Below are positions 46,239 through 56,595 of a stretch of 64,000 bases of DNA, one piece after another. Numbering within the stretch: position 1 is the stretch's first letter; the number at the start of each line of letters is the position of its first letter. This DNA comes from Rummeliibacillus suwonensis (GTDB taxonomy: Bacteria; Bacillota; Bacilli; Bacillales_A; Planococcaceae), in contig NZ_VCBL01000001.1 of NCBI RefSeq assembly GCF_007896435.1, positions 1,269,345 to 1,333,344 on the forward strand, written 5' to 3'. Made by a program: the position numbers and the translations under genes. A model generated the notes under the pieces. It saw only the letters and a program-made list of their open reading frames with translations, was not told the DNA's origin and searched no databases.

Positions 46239-47249
46239 TTAAAATGGTCTATAGAAATTAATCGTATAATAGGGAACATTATTGGCATCGAATGCTACAC
46301 CAACGCCAACATGTGTTAGCTTTGGATTTAAGATGTTCTCCCTATGACCAAGGCTATTCATTAAACCTTCATGAGCATAGATACTGCTGTATTGACCGTA
46401 AGCAATATTTTCAGCATACATTTGCTCCTTATAACCTGCAGCTTGCATTCTAGTATAAGGTTGGCTGCCATCACTGCCGGTGTGTGAGAAGTAGTGATTG
46501 TCTATCATATCTTGGCTATGTTGTCGGGCTTGTCCTGTTAGACCTTTATCGTAAGTTAACGGTTTTAGCCCAAATTCAACACGACTTTCGTTGATAAGCT
46601 CAACCATCAACGTTTCATATGCAGCTCTTAACTCACGACTAGCTTGTCCATAATATCCTTTTTTCTGCATTTCAATATTTTTCTTTATATACTGAACGGA
46701 ACGGAGTTTATAATGATTATGTTGGTCAAAAAAGAAGGTGACAAAATAACCATCTATATGATAGACCAATTGTTCTTGGTCTTGAGAAAGTTCATAAACT
46801 ATGTTTCCTTTTTGGATTTGTGAAAGTGGTGTTCCCAGTTTTTGTTTTAATGTGTTGAAAGTTGTTTTACCTGTGGTGGCTCCAAATATTGTACGATTTT
46901 TTCCAGCGATATAACCTCCATCATTATTGGGGAGTAGTAAGGTAAAGTTTTGGTAATGATCTTCGTATACACGCCACTTTTTATGATATTCACTGGCCAA
47001 CGTCATTTTGGCCTTGTCAGTCATCTTAGGTATTCCTAATTCATCCACTTTTATTTCTTTAGGCTGTTCTTCAGCGATTTCTTTTTGTTTCTGAAGTTTT
47101 TTGATGGTTTTAAGCGCTTCATCTTTTACATCTTGGCTGGCTGTCGTTATTTGCTCTACTAATTTTGGATTATCTTTTAACTCTTGACTAACTCTATATC
47201 CAACAAAAATGACGATTATTAATAGTAATATTTTGAATAGTTTGACCAT
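46239..47249 (-). CDS. CAP-domain protein (YlbC-like), membrane anchored
   Basis: 336 residues from ATG 47249 (AGGAG upstream; the ORF track-like longer version has no signal). N-terminal helix LFKILLLIIVIFVGY, then a CAP-associated domain (about 90-200) and a C-terminal CAP domain: LINESRVEFGLKPL, HSQDMIDNHYFSHTGSDG, AENIAYG and LGHRENILNPKLTHVGVG. B. subtilis YlbC has the same two-part layout and also lies near the cta genes. The function of the family in bacilli is not known. Confidence 0.86.
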   Translation of the reverse strand: MVKLFKILLLIIVIFVGYRVSQELKDNPKLVEQITTASQDVKDEALKTIKKLQKQKEIAEEQPKEIKVDELGIPKMTDKAKMTLASEYHKKWRVYEDHYQNFTLLLPNNDGGYIAGKNRTIFGATTGKTTFNTLKQKLGTPLSQIQKGNIVYELSQDQEQLVYHIDGYFVTFFFDQHNHYKLRSVQYIKKNIEMQKKGYYGQASRELRAAYETLMVELINESRVEFGLKPLTYDKGLTGQARQHSQDMIDNHYFSHTGSDGSQPYTRMQAAGYKEQMYAENIAYGQYSSIYAHEGLMNSLGHRENILNPKLTHVGVGVAFDANNVPYYTINFYRPF

Positions 47250-47344
47250 ATATTCTGCTCCTAATTTAACTCTTACTGGCATTATAAAGTATCTATTCGT
47301 CATTTGTCAGATATTATGATTGAGCAATTGTTATGTTTAAAATA

Positions 47345-47572
47345 AAGTGAAACTCCATCAGTGGGGGTTTTCTTCATCCCCCGCTGAAATAGAAGAACTC
47401 AGGTTAAAAGCGCCACGTCCTGTGGCATCACCTGAGGGACCAACATCCTGCCCGCCCGAACCAATCGGACTTTTACGGGCAGTTGATCCCCCTTCTATCT
47501 TTTTCGTTTCTCTCTATATCTTGAGATGGGGGTCTTACTGCCCGTTAAAGCGGGATAAAATGCAGAATTTGC
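47345..47572. repeat. Family B repeat, copy B3 (reverse orientation)
   Basis: Starts ATAAAGTGAAACTCCATCAG, contains the CAGTGGGGG/CCCCCGCTG hairpin, the shared core on the minus strand and CGGGCAGTTGATCC, and ends CTGCCCGTTAAAGCGGGATAA. Confidence 0.75.
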
Positions 47573-47609
47573 TAGGATAAAATGCAAATTCTGCTTTTTA
47601 GCAGTAGTA

Positions 47610-48557
47610 TTAAGAAAAAATTTGATCGATTAATGCGATTTCATCGGCTGTCAGTTGTACTTCCAATGTTTTTAGATTATTTAATACTTGATCAGCACGT
47701 TTTGCACCAGGTATAACTACATCAATAGCTGGTTGTGTTAAATACCAAGTCAATACGATATGTTGGACTTCAACACCTTTTGAATGAGCAATTTCACGAA
47801 GCTTTTCAACTTTTGCGAGATTTGCGATGAACGCTTCACCTTGTAGATGAGGCATTTTTGCGCGCAAATCGTTAAATTTAGTATCTTTTGTATATTTACC
47901 AGCAAGAATTCCTGCGGCTAATGGAAAGTATGGAACAAAAGACAGTTGGTTTTCAATCATGTATGGGAAATAGTTTTGTTCTGCACTACGATTAATCAAA
48001 TTATATTCGCCCTGAAAAACATCTACATAGCCATCTTGATTGGCTTCTTTTAGTTGCTCAGGGGAGAAGTTTGAAACACCGATTGCTCGAATTTTGCCTT
48101 CATCTTTTAATTCTTTTAGAGCACCTACGGCTTCGTATTTTGGTGTTTTTTCATCTGGGAAATGGATATAAAAAAGATCTATATAATCGGTATTTAAACG
48201 ACGCAAACTGCTCTCTACTGCATCTTGTAAAAAGGCGGGGGAATTATCAAAAGTAATGTGTCCATCATTGTTTACAACATGGGCTCCTTTTGTTGCTAAA
48301 ATAATATCTTGACGTTTTCCGCTTTCTTTGATGACTTCGCCGACTAATTCTTCTGAACGGCCTACTCCGTAGATAAATGCAGTATCAATAAAGTTTACGC
48401 CATGTTCAATGCCTTCTGAAACTAGTTTTTTACCAGCCTCTTCATCTAAATTTGGATATAGATTATGTCCGCCGACAGCATTCGTACCCAGTCCGATTGG
48501 ATTTACATATAAACCAGACTTTCCAAGTTGTACTTTTAGTTGATGATCAATTGCCAT
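47610..48557 (-). CDS. Aldo/keto reductase
   Basis: 315 residues, TIM barrel. The AKR tetrad is visible: [15 protein letters not shown] (Asp, Tyr), ATKGAH (Lys) and [13 protein letters not shown] (His), with the NADP-binding region [14 protein letters not shown] near the C-terminus. AAGGAGG precedes the ATG. Substrate unknown. Confidence 0.92.
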   Translation of the reverse strand: MAIDHQLKVQLGKSGLYVNPIGLGTNAVGGHNLYPNLDEEAGKKLVSEGIEHGVNFIDTAFIYGVGRSEELVGEVIKESGKRQDIILATKGAHVVNNDGHITFDNSPAFLQDAVESSLRRLNTDYIDLFYIHFPDEKTPKYEAVGALKELKDEGKIRAIGVSNFSPEQLKEANQDGYVDVFQGEYNLINRSAEQNYFPYMIENQLSFVPYFPLAAGILAGKYTKDTKFNDLRAKMPHLQGEAFIANLAKVEKLREIAHSKGVEVQHIVLTWYLTQPAIDVVIPGAKRADQVLNNLKTLEVQLTADEIALIDQIFS

Positions 48558-49017
48558 AAGAAATTTCCTCCTTCGCTTTCATAATAGTTCATGAGCGGAA
48601 AGCAGCAGAACCAGTATAGTGGTGATTTTTTCAGTGTTTAAAAATCTTATTTTTAGGGAACGGCATATTGTATGACTTTTTTCACTGCTATTTATACTGG
48701 TTCAATTTCTCATTTCCACCATCTTCATCTTAAAAGATTTCATCTATTAAATGCAAAACATTAGAATTCTATTATTTAAAATTTTGTCCGGAAGCTTGAC
48801 GTCTTGTCTCTGACTTTCATTCTTTCTGTATGGAGGGGAGAAAACTTTATGGACGGAAGTTTCACTTAATGACTATATTGACTTATTATACATTTTTAAG
48901 CATAATAATACTGAAAATGAGAAGACAAGCTTTTGTTGAATATGGGAATGTTGAATATTTCATATATCATATTGAGAGAAAGATTGTTTGGCAAAGTAAA
49001 AGGAAAAGGGGATTTAG
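48558..49017. other. Intergenic stretch without recognised feature
   Basis: 460 bp with a possible promoter area but no repeat, RNA structure or credible gene. A 71-residue ORF at 48830-49045 overlaps the next gene and looks random. Confidence 0.5.
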
Positions 49018-49653
49018 TTGGAAATTTATATTAAATATTTATTAGTTGGACTGGCAATTGCTTTACCTATCGGTGCAATTACAGTTGAAATGACAAAACA
49101 AGGCCTAAAAAACGGTTTTATCCACGGTTGGGCAGTTGGATTAGGAGGAATGACAATCGATCTTACTTTAATATTCGCTTTATATTTTGGGCTCGCCTCT
49201 GTATTGTCATTACCATATGTCCAGATGCCACTATGGATTATTGGTGCATGTTTTTTAGCTCTGCTAGGCTATGATTCGATCAAAAATGCAGATCATGACA
49301 TAACATTAGCTGGTGAAAAACCAACAAAGTCTTTTTGGAGTACATATAAAAATGGAATACTAGTTGCAGTTTCTCCAGGAAATTTGGTATTCTGGGTATC
49401 TGTTTTTGGAGCCGTCCTTTCAGAATCATATAAGTCGACACATTCTGGAAGTTTTATCATTGCAGCAGTTGGTGTATTATCAGGTATTTTAGTGCATGAT
49501 ATTGGGTTACTTTCAATTGTTGCAACAACAAGAAAAGTAATGAGTAAAAATATGATCAAATGGAGTTCTATCGTTGCAGGAGGACTATTATTTATTTTTG
49601 CGGGTTATTTCATATATGAATTTTTGAACGATTTGATCAAATATATCCGTTAA
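49018..49653 (+). CDS. LysE-family amino acid exporter
   Basis: 211 residues and six helices. N-terminal family mark LVGLAIALPIGAITVEMTKQGLKNGF, then the loop GYDSIKNAD and AVSPGNLVFWVSVFGA. TTG 49018 has AAGGGG upstream. Exports an amino acid or related small molecule; substrate unknown. A GGAATATCC/GGATATTCC hairpin follows at 49714-49751. Confidence 0.86.
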   Translation: MEIYIKYLLVGLAIALPIGAITVEMTKQGLKNGFIHGWAVGLGGMTIDLTLIFALYFGLASVLSLPYVQMPLWIIGACFLALLGYDSIKNADHDITLAGEKPTKSFWSTYKNGILVAVSPGNLVFWVSVFGAVLSESYKSTHSGSFIIAAVGVLSGILVHDIGLLSIVATTRKVMSKNMIKWSSIVAGGLLFIFAGYFIYEFLNDLIKYIR

Positions 49654-49776
49654 AAAAAGAAGAGTGGATCAATTGTCTGCGACCATCAAATCCACCTTCT
49701 ATATCCATAAAGAAAGGAATATCCCAAAGCTAAGCTTAAAGGATATTCCTTCAGGTGTATTCATTAGGAAAGAATA

Positions 49777-50114
49777 GGTGATAAATTTGGCGTAATTCTA
49801 AAAAGACAGGTATTTTTAGCTCCATTTATGTAGATCTTCGCTACGGCTTGCTTGAGTCCTTGAAAATGCATGCGCATTTCCTTCGTGTGGTGTGGATTCA
49901 GGAAGTCCATTCGATGTCCCGCGGGAGAAGGAACAGTTGAGACCTTGCAGCGCAGCAATTAAGGAACGGAGTCTAAGGGCGCCAACGTCCTGTGGCAATG
50001 ACTCCGTGACCAACTCCTGTTGCCCTCAGCGTTCGCCCACAGGAAAGCGAGCAGGTCGTAGCGGAAATCAACGAACACAACTATATTTTGTGAGGGAAAT
50101 TGGATAATCAACAC
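49777..50114. repeat. Family A repeat, copy A6 (reverse orientation)
   Basis: The right end has AATCAACAC (50106-50114); the left terminal repeat is not preserved. The interior shows CACACGAAGGAAATGCGC on the minus strand, GTCCCGCGGGAGAAG, the shared core and CTTGCTTGAG near the left. The remainder of 49654-50143 holds only the hairpin at 49714-49751. Confidence 0.65.
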
Positions 50115-50143
50115 TCTGGGTATTCCTTAAAAATGAAGCTACC

Positions 50144-51406
50144 TTATAATATTCTCCTAATATTGAAGAACTCTCTTAACAAGACCGCAAATTGTGTAAA
50201 TGGTAATCCAAGATGCCAAGATCCGATGCCTCTTAATCGATGATCCGTAATAAGTTGGAGCTTTTGAGCAAGTCCTCTGGCATCTTCAAACCAAACTACG
50301 TGTCTTCTCCCCATATCATCCCAGTAAGTAAAGAATGGTTGTTGGTATTCAGCAGAATAAGAGATTGGCACATTATGGCTCATGGCAGTTTTGTATGCAT
50401 CTGCAACGGAAATAGCTTTAGCACTTACAGATGTTCCATTAGACATTGTCCAATCATAGCCGTAGCGCGGTACACCAAGAATCACTTTGTTTGCTCCCAT
50501 CGTCTGAATCGCATAGTTAACAGTTTTTCTTACTTCGTTGATCGGTGCTACAGGACCGGGCTGGCTACTTGCTTCGTGCCAATCGTATGCCATCAGGAAG
50601 ACGAAATCGACAGCAGAACCGATGCCTCTATAATCATACCCTCTATTCCAAGAAGGGCTATCATCACTCGTTTTGAATGGCAAAGCTACTGAAATGGAGT
50701 ATCCTGCTGGTTTTATGCGATTTCGTAATTCTCTTAAAAAAGTTGTAAAATGATCTCTTTCTTCAGCAGGAACCAGTTCAAAATCAATATTCACTCCAGC
50801 ATAGTTTCTGCTCCTTAATAATTCGTCAATATTATCGATTAATCTTTGTCTTATCGTTGGAGATGATAAGACTTGTTGCACGATATAGGGGTTAAAACCA
50901 GTACTTGTGAGATTAGTGATAACAGCTATTGGTGCCACAAAGTTTTGTCTAGATAGATTCACGATTCTTTGATCGTCCAATGGGCTTAAATCTCCATTAA
51001 CATTTACATGATGTTCAAAAATACCAAAGTAAGTATTCAGTGGTGCATACGTACTTGTAATCAATTGATCGTTTTCAGGGGTAGTAGGATATATATAGCC
51101 AAAGCTATACGCGTTGTATCTGCTTCTTGGAGGAAGATATAGTTGCATACCAATGGTCAGGGCATTTGACTGGAGACCATTATAAGCTTTGATCCGTTCA
51201 ATAGGTACCATAGCCATTTGAGAAATAACGTATAGTGAATCGCCGGGCTGAACAATATATTGATCTGTTGGAATAAGTAAATCTTGACCAGGAACGATTT
51301 GATCGGATGATAAACCATTGGTAATTCTAATACTATCCATGGTTACACGATATTTGTTCGCAATGGAAAAGATGGAATCACCGCTTTGTACGACATAAAT
51401 AAACAA
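50144..51406 (-). CDS. LysM plus GH18 spore-type glycosidase (YaaH/SleL-like)
   Basis: 420 residues. Two N-terminal LysM domains (FIYVVQSGDSIFSIANKY and YIVQPGDSLYVISQMA), then a GH18 barrel with the catalytic segment YAGVNIDFELVP (final Glu) and FLMAYDWHEASSQPG. These enzymes cleave cortex or muropeptide substrates in spores and during germination. TTG 51406 follows AAGGTGG, chosen because the LysM begins right after it. It supports the organism being a spore former. Confidence 0.9.
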   Translation of the reverse strand: MFIYVVQSGDSIFSIANKYRVTMDSIRITNGLSSDQIVPGQDLLIPTDQYIVQPGDSLYVISQMAMVPIERIKAYNGLQSNALTIGMQLYLPPRSRYNAYSFGYIYPTTPENDQLITSTYAPLNTYFGIFEHHVNVNGDLSPLDDQRIVNLSRQNFVAPIAVITNLTSTGFNPYIVQQVLSSPTIRQRLIDNIDELLRSRNYAGVNIDFELVPAEERDHFTTFLRELRNRIKPAGYSISVALPFKTSDDSPSWNRGYDYRGIGSAVDFVFLMAYDWHEASSQPGPVAPINEVRKTVNYAIQTMGANKVILGVPRYGYDWTMSNGTSVSAKAISVADAYKTAMSHNVPISYSAEYQQPFFTYWDDMGRRHVVWFEDARGLAQKLQLITDHRLRGIGSWHLGLPFTQFAVLLREFFNIRRIL

Positions 51407-51488
51407 AAAACCGCCACCTTCAAATTTAGTCGTCAATATTAGGATATGATACCACTAAAAAATGGAGATAACTTTTTACCATTTACGA

Positions 51489-51655
51489 TTTATCCCGCAT
51501 AAACAGGCAGTAAGAAACCCCTATATAAGGGTTTAACTAAAAAAGCAAAGTTAGGATTCAAGTAAAGGCGGATGAACTGCCTGTAAAAGCCTGATTGATT
51601 CAACTAACATCAGTAGGGAGAATAAAACCTCTATTATAAACTTTCACTTTATTTA
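51489..51655. repeat. Family B repeat, copy B4 (short, core missing)
   Basis: TTTATCCCGCATAAACAGGCAGTAAG, CTGCCTGTAAAAGCCTGATTG and CTTTCACTTTAT keep the family order, but the ACAGGATGTTGG core is absent. The rest of 51437-51803 shows nothing recognisable. Confidence 0.65.
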
Positions 51656-51803
51656 TCAAAAAAAATTTACTTTAGCGGTTATCTGAAACCGTTGTTGATT
51701 CAATTTGTGGGGGAGCTTATGTTATTTGACCAACACGGGCTATGGCTGAGGAACAATCACCTATTTCTACATATATTACCTTATGATGAAAGGAGGGATT
51801 TAA

Positions 51804-52247
51804 TTGACTTCACCACAATCTGGACCAGGAGGGCAAAACTTCTGGAGGCCAACATTGCCACCAGGAGGAGTGCCAGGAGGGGGACTACCACCATTTGGGC
51901 CACCAGGAGGAGCACCAGGGGGACTACCACCATTTGGACCACCGGGAGGAGCACCAGGAGGGGGATTACCACCAGGGGGACCACCGCCAACAGGACAAAT
52001 GCCTACGATTGCACCACCAAGATTTGCGCCATCAAGACCTTCTTGGCAACAAGGCTCTATCGGTATAAGTTCCTGTCTATTCTCCAATACGTATATATGG
52101 ACAATTGAAGGTGGAAATTTCTGGTTTTATCCGATTGTAGTAACAAGAGATCAACTAATTGGCTATCGATGGAGCAACAGAAGAAATCGTTGGAGTTTTA
52201 GAACTGTAAGTAGAAGTAATATTTGGGCATATCAATGTTTTAGATAG
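51804..52247 (+). CDS. Gly/Pro-rich repeat protein, possible spore-surface protein
   Basis: 147 residues from TTG 51804 with AGGAGGG upstream. Residues 18-65 are built from LPPFGPPGGAPGG-type units repeated about three times. The C-terminal 75 residues are a folded-looking domain with many Trp, Tyr and Arg (IWTIEGGNFWFYP, WSNRRNRWSFR, NIWAYQCFR). No signal peptide is seen. It resembles coat or exosporium-type proteins by composition only; the neighbour is a spore glycosidase gene on the other strand. Confidence 0.7.
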   Translation: MTSPQSGPGGQNFWRPTLPPGGVPGGGLPPFGPPGGAPGGLPPFGPPGGAPGGGLPPGGPPPTGQMPTIAPPRFAPSRPSWQQGSIGISSCLFSNTYIWTIEGGNFWFYPIVVTRDQLIGYRWSNRRNRWSFRTVSRSNIWAYQCFR

Positions 52248-52703
52248 AAATATATTCATTCTAGGCTATGTATTTATGATAAACATCATCATTCTCTATT
52301 TTATCCTACATTAATTGGTAATAGATCATTGCTAAAAAAATTTCTTTTTAATCGCTTCAACTAACAACACCCAATGGGGAACGAAGAAAATCTCCCATTG
52401 GGTGAAGCTTTATTTTAATTACTGATATGAAATAAGGATTTTTCTACAAAATTTGTATGAATCCACGATAATCCTCGGAACGTTTTAAGGTTCATCTATC
52501 CTCCGCAACTTCATATGACCAGCTTCTAGCATTGGTGACTGTTGCTTATGCAAATTAAATTTCATCAAATAAAAATGGTAAAAAAGCATTAAATACTATT
52601 TCAAATAGTAAATTTATGATACATGCGATTTAACTTGTATAGAGGACAGGTACCATGATCAAGGTAAAACACTATGATAACTTCAGGGTAATTATAGCTA
52701 CTT
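52248..52703. other. Intergenic stretch with a hairpin
   Basis: ACCCAATGGGGA ... TCCCATTGGGT (52373-52404) forms a hairpin followed by GAAGCTTTATTTTA, like the terminal hairpin of family B repeats. No gene or other feature is seen. Confidence 0.5.
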
Positions 52704-53078
52704 TTATTTTTTTTTCTTTTTTTCATCTATAGTATCTAAGAATTTTGTAGTTATATCTACTATATATTTAATCTCATCTAATTCTCTTTCCCGTAAAACG
52801 GAATTATGTAAATACAAGAGGGTTTGTTTTTCTTTAATTTCAGTTTTACCAGCAAGCTTACTAATATTAAATAAATCATTAGGATGGATCTCTAATGCAT
52901 CCATGATATTTTCAAGTGTTTCTAATTTCATATTGACTTTTCCACATTCAATATTTGAAATTCGTGGTCGACTTATACCAGTCATTCCAGATAATTGTTC
53001 TTGAGATAACCCTTTTGCTTCTCTATACAATCTTAATTTTTCCCCGATCAGGGTTAATAATTCTGACATCAATCTCAC
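52704..53078 (-). CDS. XRE-family transcriptional regulator
   Basis: 124 residues. N-terminal helix-turn-helix (LRLYREAKGLSQEQLSGMTGISRPRISNIECGKVNMKLETLENIMDAL, residues 16-63), then a helical C-terminus. It is divergent from the type I restriction-modification operon with repeated operator-like sequences between them, so it is the likely controller of that operon and of itself. Confidence 0.88.
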   Translation of the reverse strand: MRLMSELLTLIGEKLRLYREAKGLSQEQLSGMTGISRPRISNIECGKVNMKLETLENIMDALEIHPNDLFNISKLAGKTEIKEKQTLLYLHNSVLRERELDEIKYIVDITTKFLDTIDEKKKKK

Positions 53079-53112
53079 CTCTTAAATAAAAGGCTAGAGA
53101 ATACCCCAATAA

Positions 53113-53156
53113 AAATATGTATACTTAAAATATACTTATTATAAATATGTATACTT
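53113..53156. promoter_or_regulatory. Direct repeats between XRE gene and hsdM
   Basis: Two identical 14-bp copies of AAATATGTATACTT (53113-53126 and 53143-53156) are 30 bp apart, centre to centre, with a related AAAATATACTTA between them. Each contains a GTATAC palindrome. Candidate XRE operators. Confidence 0.6.
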
Positions 53157-53218
53157 TAGTGGTACAATTTTGGTAAAAACATTTTATTTTTTTACCAAGA
53201 GACGGAGTGTACATAGTA

Positions 53219-55231
53219 GTGATAAATTTCCAAGATAAAGAAAGTTTCATTTGGTCGATCGCAGAAATCTTGCGCGGTATTTACAAACCAAAAGATTATG
53301 GAAAGGTGATTTTGCCTTTAGCGGTTTTGCGTCGTTTCGACTGTGTATTAGAGGATACAAAAGATGAAGTATTATCTAAATACGAGGCCTTAAAAAATAT
53401 CAGCGAAGATGCACGTGAACCCATCCTAAAGAATGTTGCAAAACAAAATTTCTATAATACAAGTAAGTATAACTTTAAAAATTTATTAAATGACGCTGAT
53501 CATATGGCAGATAACTTACGGGACTATATTAATGGCTTTTCAGCAACTGCACGTGACATCATGGGTTATTTCGAATTTGATAAGCAAATTGACAAGATGG
53601 AAAACAATGATTTGCTATACATAACGATTAAACGTTTTGGCGAATTAGATTTACATCCAGATAAAGTGTCGAATGTAGAGATGGGTTATATATTTGAAGA
53701 TTTGATCCGCCGTTTTTCTGAACATGCAGAGGCTGGGGATCACTATACACCTCGTGAAGTCATCCGTTTAATGGTGGCATTATTATTTATGCATAATGCT
53801 GATATTTTAACAAAACATGGCTTAACACAAACTCTGTACGACTGCGCAGCTGGAACAGGGGGGATGGGTTCAGTTGCACAAGAATATTTACAAGAGTTAA
53901 ATCCTCATGTAAATCTTGAATTTTTTGCACAAGAGATTAATGGAGAATCCTACGCCATCTGTAAAGCAGATATCCTTATCAAAGGAGCAGATGCACATCA
54001 TATACGTCTAGGAAATACATTATCAAACGATCAGTTTAAAAACAATAAGTTCAACTATCTGATTTCAAATCCACCGTATGGAGTAGACTGGAAATCATAT
54101 CAAAAGCCCATTTTAAAGGAACATAAGGAACAAGGCTATAATGGTCGTTTTGGTCCTGGTACACCTCGTTCAAGTGATGGACAATTATTATTTTTACTTC
54201 ATTTAATTTCAAAGATGAAACCAGTCACGACCGAAAATCCACAAGGTTCACGGTTAGCAATTATTATGAATGGTTCTCCATTATTTACAGGAGATGCAGG
54301 ATCAGGGGAAAGCGAGATCCGTCGCTATGTACTGGAAAATGACTTAGTAGAAGGTATTGTTGCACTACCAAATGATTTATTTTACAACACGGGTATTTCA
54401 ACATACATTTGGATTTTAACGAACAACAAATCAGCTAATCGTAAAGGAAAAATACAGTTGGTCAATGCAGTTCATTTCTCAAAAAAGATGAAAAAAAGTA
54501 TTGGCAAAAAACAAAATGAAATTACACAACAACAAATCGAAAAAATCGTTCACATGTATAGTGAATTTAGAGAAGGCGAGTATGTAAAAATCTTTGATAA
54601 TGAGGATTTTGGTTACTACAAAATCACGATAGAACGCCCATTACGTCTAAACTTTCAAATAAATGATGAACGAATTGAAAAAGTAGTAAAGGACAAGGTG
54701 TTTCAAAGTCTCGCGACATCAAAGAAAAAAGGCGAAAATGATTTAGCAGAAATAGAGGCAGGTAAAATCGTTCAAACTAGGATCATCAAAATCCTCCTTA
54801 ATATGAAAAGTAAAACAATTTATAAAAACCGTGAGGAGTTTATAAAAATACTAAAAGCGGCATTTAAAAAAGCAGATATCTCAATAAGCACCCCCATATT
54901 AAAAGCCATTTTAACTGGGTTATCAGAAAAAGATGAAACAGCGGATATTTGTAGGGGAAAAAAAGATGAAGTCGAAGCAGATTCAGATTTACGGGATACG
55001 GAGTATGTACCTTTAAAAGAAAATATCCATGAATACTTTAAAAGAGAAGTAGCACCACATGTACCTGACGCATGGATTGATGAATCAAAAACGAGGATAG
55101 GCTATGAACTGCCATTTACTCGCCAGTTCTATAAATATACCAAGCTTCGCAGCTCAGAAGAAATTCTGGCTGAGATTAAAGAGTTAGAAGTAAGTATCAA
55201 TGAGCAGTTGAAGAAGGTGATGGGGTCATGA
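53219..55231 (+). CDS. hsdM: Type I restriction-modification DNA methyltransferase subunit
   Basis: 670 residues from GTG 53219 (GTG 53207 also possible; neither has an ideal ribosome site). N-terminal HsdM helical domain, SAM-binding motif I DCAAGTGG (D208) and catalytic motif IV SNPPYG (N284), so an N6-adenine methyltransferase. The C-terminus carries an extra helical extension beyond many HsdM proteins. It overlaps hsdS by 4 bp. Confidence 0.93.
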   Translation: MINFQDKESFIWSIAEILRGIYKPKDYGKVILPLAVLRRFDCVLEDTKDEVLSKYEALKNISEDAREPILKNVAKQNFYNTSKYNFKNLLNDADHMADNLRDYINGFSATARDIMGYFEFDKQIDKMENNDLLYITIKRFGELDLHPDKVSNVEMGYIFEDLIRRFSEHAEAGDHYTPREVIRLMVALLFMHNADILTKHGLTQTLYDCAAGTGGMGSVAQEYLQELNPHVNLEFFAQEINGESYAICKADILIKGADAHHIRLGNTLSNDQFKNNKFNYLISNPPYGVDWKSYQKPILKEHKEQGYNGRFGPGTPRSSDGQLLFLLHLISKMKPVTTENPQGSRLAIIMNGSPLFTGDAGSGESEIRRYVLENDLVEGIVALPNDLFYNTGISTYIWILTNNKSANRKGKIQLVNAVHFSKKMKKSIGKKQNEITQQQIEKIVHMYSEFREGEYVKIFDNEDFGYYKITIERPLRLNFQINDERIEKVVKDKVFQSLATSKKKGENDLAEIEAGKIVQTRIIKILLNMKSKTIYKNREEFIKILKAAFKKADISISTPILKAILTGLSEKDETADICRGKKDEVEADSDLRDTEYVPLKENIHEYFKREVAPHVPDAWIDESKTRIGYELPFTRQFYKYTKLRSSEEILAEIKELEVSINEQLKKVMGS

Positions 55232-56583
55232 CAATCAATGTGTATCCTAATTATAAATATAGTGAAATTGAATGGATTGGAAAAATCCCTATAGATTGGG
55301 AAATAAAAAAGCTAAAATACCTTGGCGAAGTAATCACAGGTCTAACATATTCACCTGAAGATGTTGTCGATGAATCAGAAGGTTGTTTAGTTCTAAGATC
55401 CTCCAATATCAAAGATGGTGTCATTACTTATACAGATAATGTGTATGTAGACATGGACATACCAGAAAAGCTGCTTACCCGTAAAAAGGATATATTAATC
55501 TGCTCTCGTAATGGGAGTAGAAAACTTATAGGGAAAAGTGCCCTGATTGATCAAAAAAGTGCTGGTTTAACTTTCGGTGCTTTTACAACGGTATTTCGCT
55601 CAAGTCACTCAGAATTTTTAGCCTATGTTTTTCAATCACCTTTGTTCAAATTTCAAATTGGGTCTTGCTTAACTTCAACGATTAATCAATTGACGGTTGG
55701 AAATCTGAATAGCTTGCAAATTCCTTTTCCACCACATGATGTTCAGAAAAGTATCGTCGATTTTTTAAAGGAAAAAACAGACAAGATAGATCGTTTATTG
55801 ATGTATAAAGAAAAATTAATAAAACTTCTAGAAGAAAAACGTCGAGTAATGATTACTGAAGCTGTAACAAAAGGGCTACAGTCAAATGTCAAGATGAAAG
55901 ATTCAAATGTTGAATGGGTTGGGAAAATACCGAAACATTGGGAAATAAAAAAGATCAAATATATTTTGCAATCTACTAAAGGTTCGATTAAAACAGGTCC
56001 CTTTGGAAGTGAGTTAACGAATAGAGATATGGAAGCTTCAGATGTAAAAGTTTATAACCAAAGGACCGTGTTGGATCAAAACTTTGAAAAAGGCGAGTAT
56101 TATATTTCAAATGAAAAATTTAACGAATTAAAAGCGTTTGAAGTCAAGCCTTTAGATTTGTTAATCACTACAAGAGGGACGATCGGTAAAGTAGCAATCG
56201 TTCCAAAAGATGTGGAAAAAGGTATCTTACATCCTTGTCTCATTAGAATGCAGGTCAACCAATCGATGGTCAATCTCTCATATTTAGAGTATATCTTTAA
56301 CGACACAGATTTGATCAAAGAACAAATTTATTTATTGAGTAATGCAACGACTATTGAAGTGATTTACTCTGAAACATTAAAAAATATTAGTATTGCCATC
56401 CCCAATACTATTCAAGAGCAAAACCAAATTGTGGAGTATCTGAATCGGGAAACTTTTAAAATTGATCAAATAATCAACCAAGTAAAATTACAAGTCCCAA
56501 AACTAAAAGAATATCGCCAATCATTAATCTATGAAGCAGTTACAGGAAAAATTGATGTGCAGAATATAGAAATTGAAGCGTAA
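55228..56583 (+). CDS. hsdS: Type I restriction-modification specificity subunit
   Basis: 451 residues with two target-recognition domains, each starting with the family repeat W(I/V)GKIP..WE(I)KK(L/I)KY (about residues 12 and 230), and each followed by a long helix (EKTDKIDRLLMYKEKLIKLLEEKR; KIDQIINQVKLQVPKLKEYRQSLIYEAVTG). The recognition sequence cannot be read out. Starts ATG 55228, overlapping hsdM. Confidence 0.92.
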   Translation: MTINVYPNYKYSEIEWIGKIPIDWEIKKLKYLGEVITGLTYSPEDVVDESEGCLVLRSSNIKDGVITYTDNVYVDMDIPEKLLTRKKDILICSRNGSRKLIGKSALIDQKSAGLTFGAFTTVFRSSHSEFLAYVFQSPLFKFQIGSCLTSTINQLTVGNLNSLQIPFPPHDVQKSIVDFLKEKTDKIDRLLMYKEKLIKLLEEKRRVMITEAVTKGLQSNVKMKDSNVEWVGKIPKHWEIKKIKYILQSTKGSIKTGPFGSELTNRDMEASDVKVYNQRTVLDQNFEKGEYYISNEKFNELKAFEVKPLDLLITTRGTIGKVAIVPKDVEKGILHPCLIRMQVNQSMVNLSYLEYIFNDTDLIKEQIYLLSNATTIEVIYSETLKNISIAIPNTIQEQNQIVEYLNRETFKIDQIINQVKLQVPKLKEYRQSLIYEAVTGKIDVQNIEIEA

Positions 56584-56595
56584 CGGGGTGAAAAA

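Noticed and set aside
48830-49045. 71-residue ORF
   Set aside because: It overlaps the LysE start in another frame and looks random; no homologous features seen.
51692-52108. 138-residue Thr/Arg-rich ORF in another frame
   Set aside because: It is the shadow of the Gly/Pro-rich gene at 51804-52247, which has AGGAGGG and a folded C-terminal domain.
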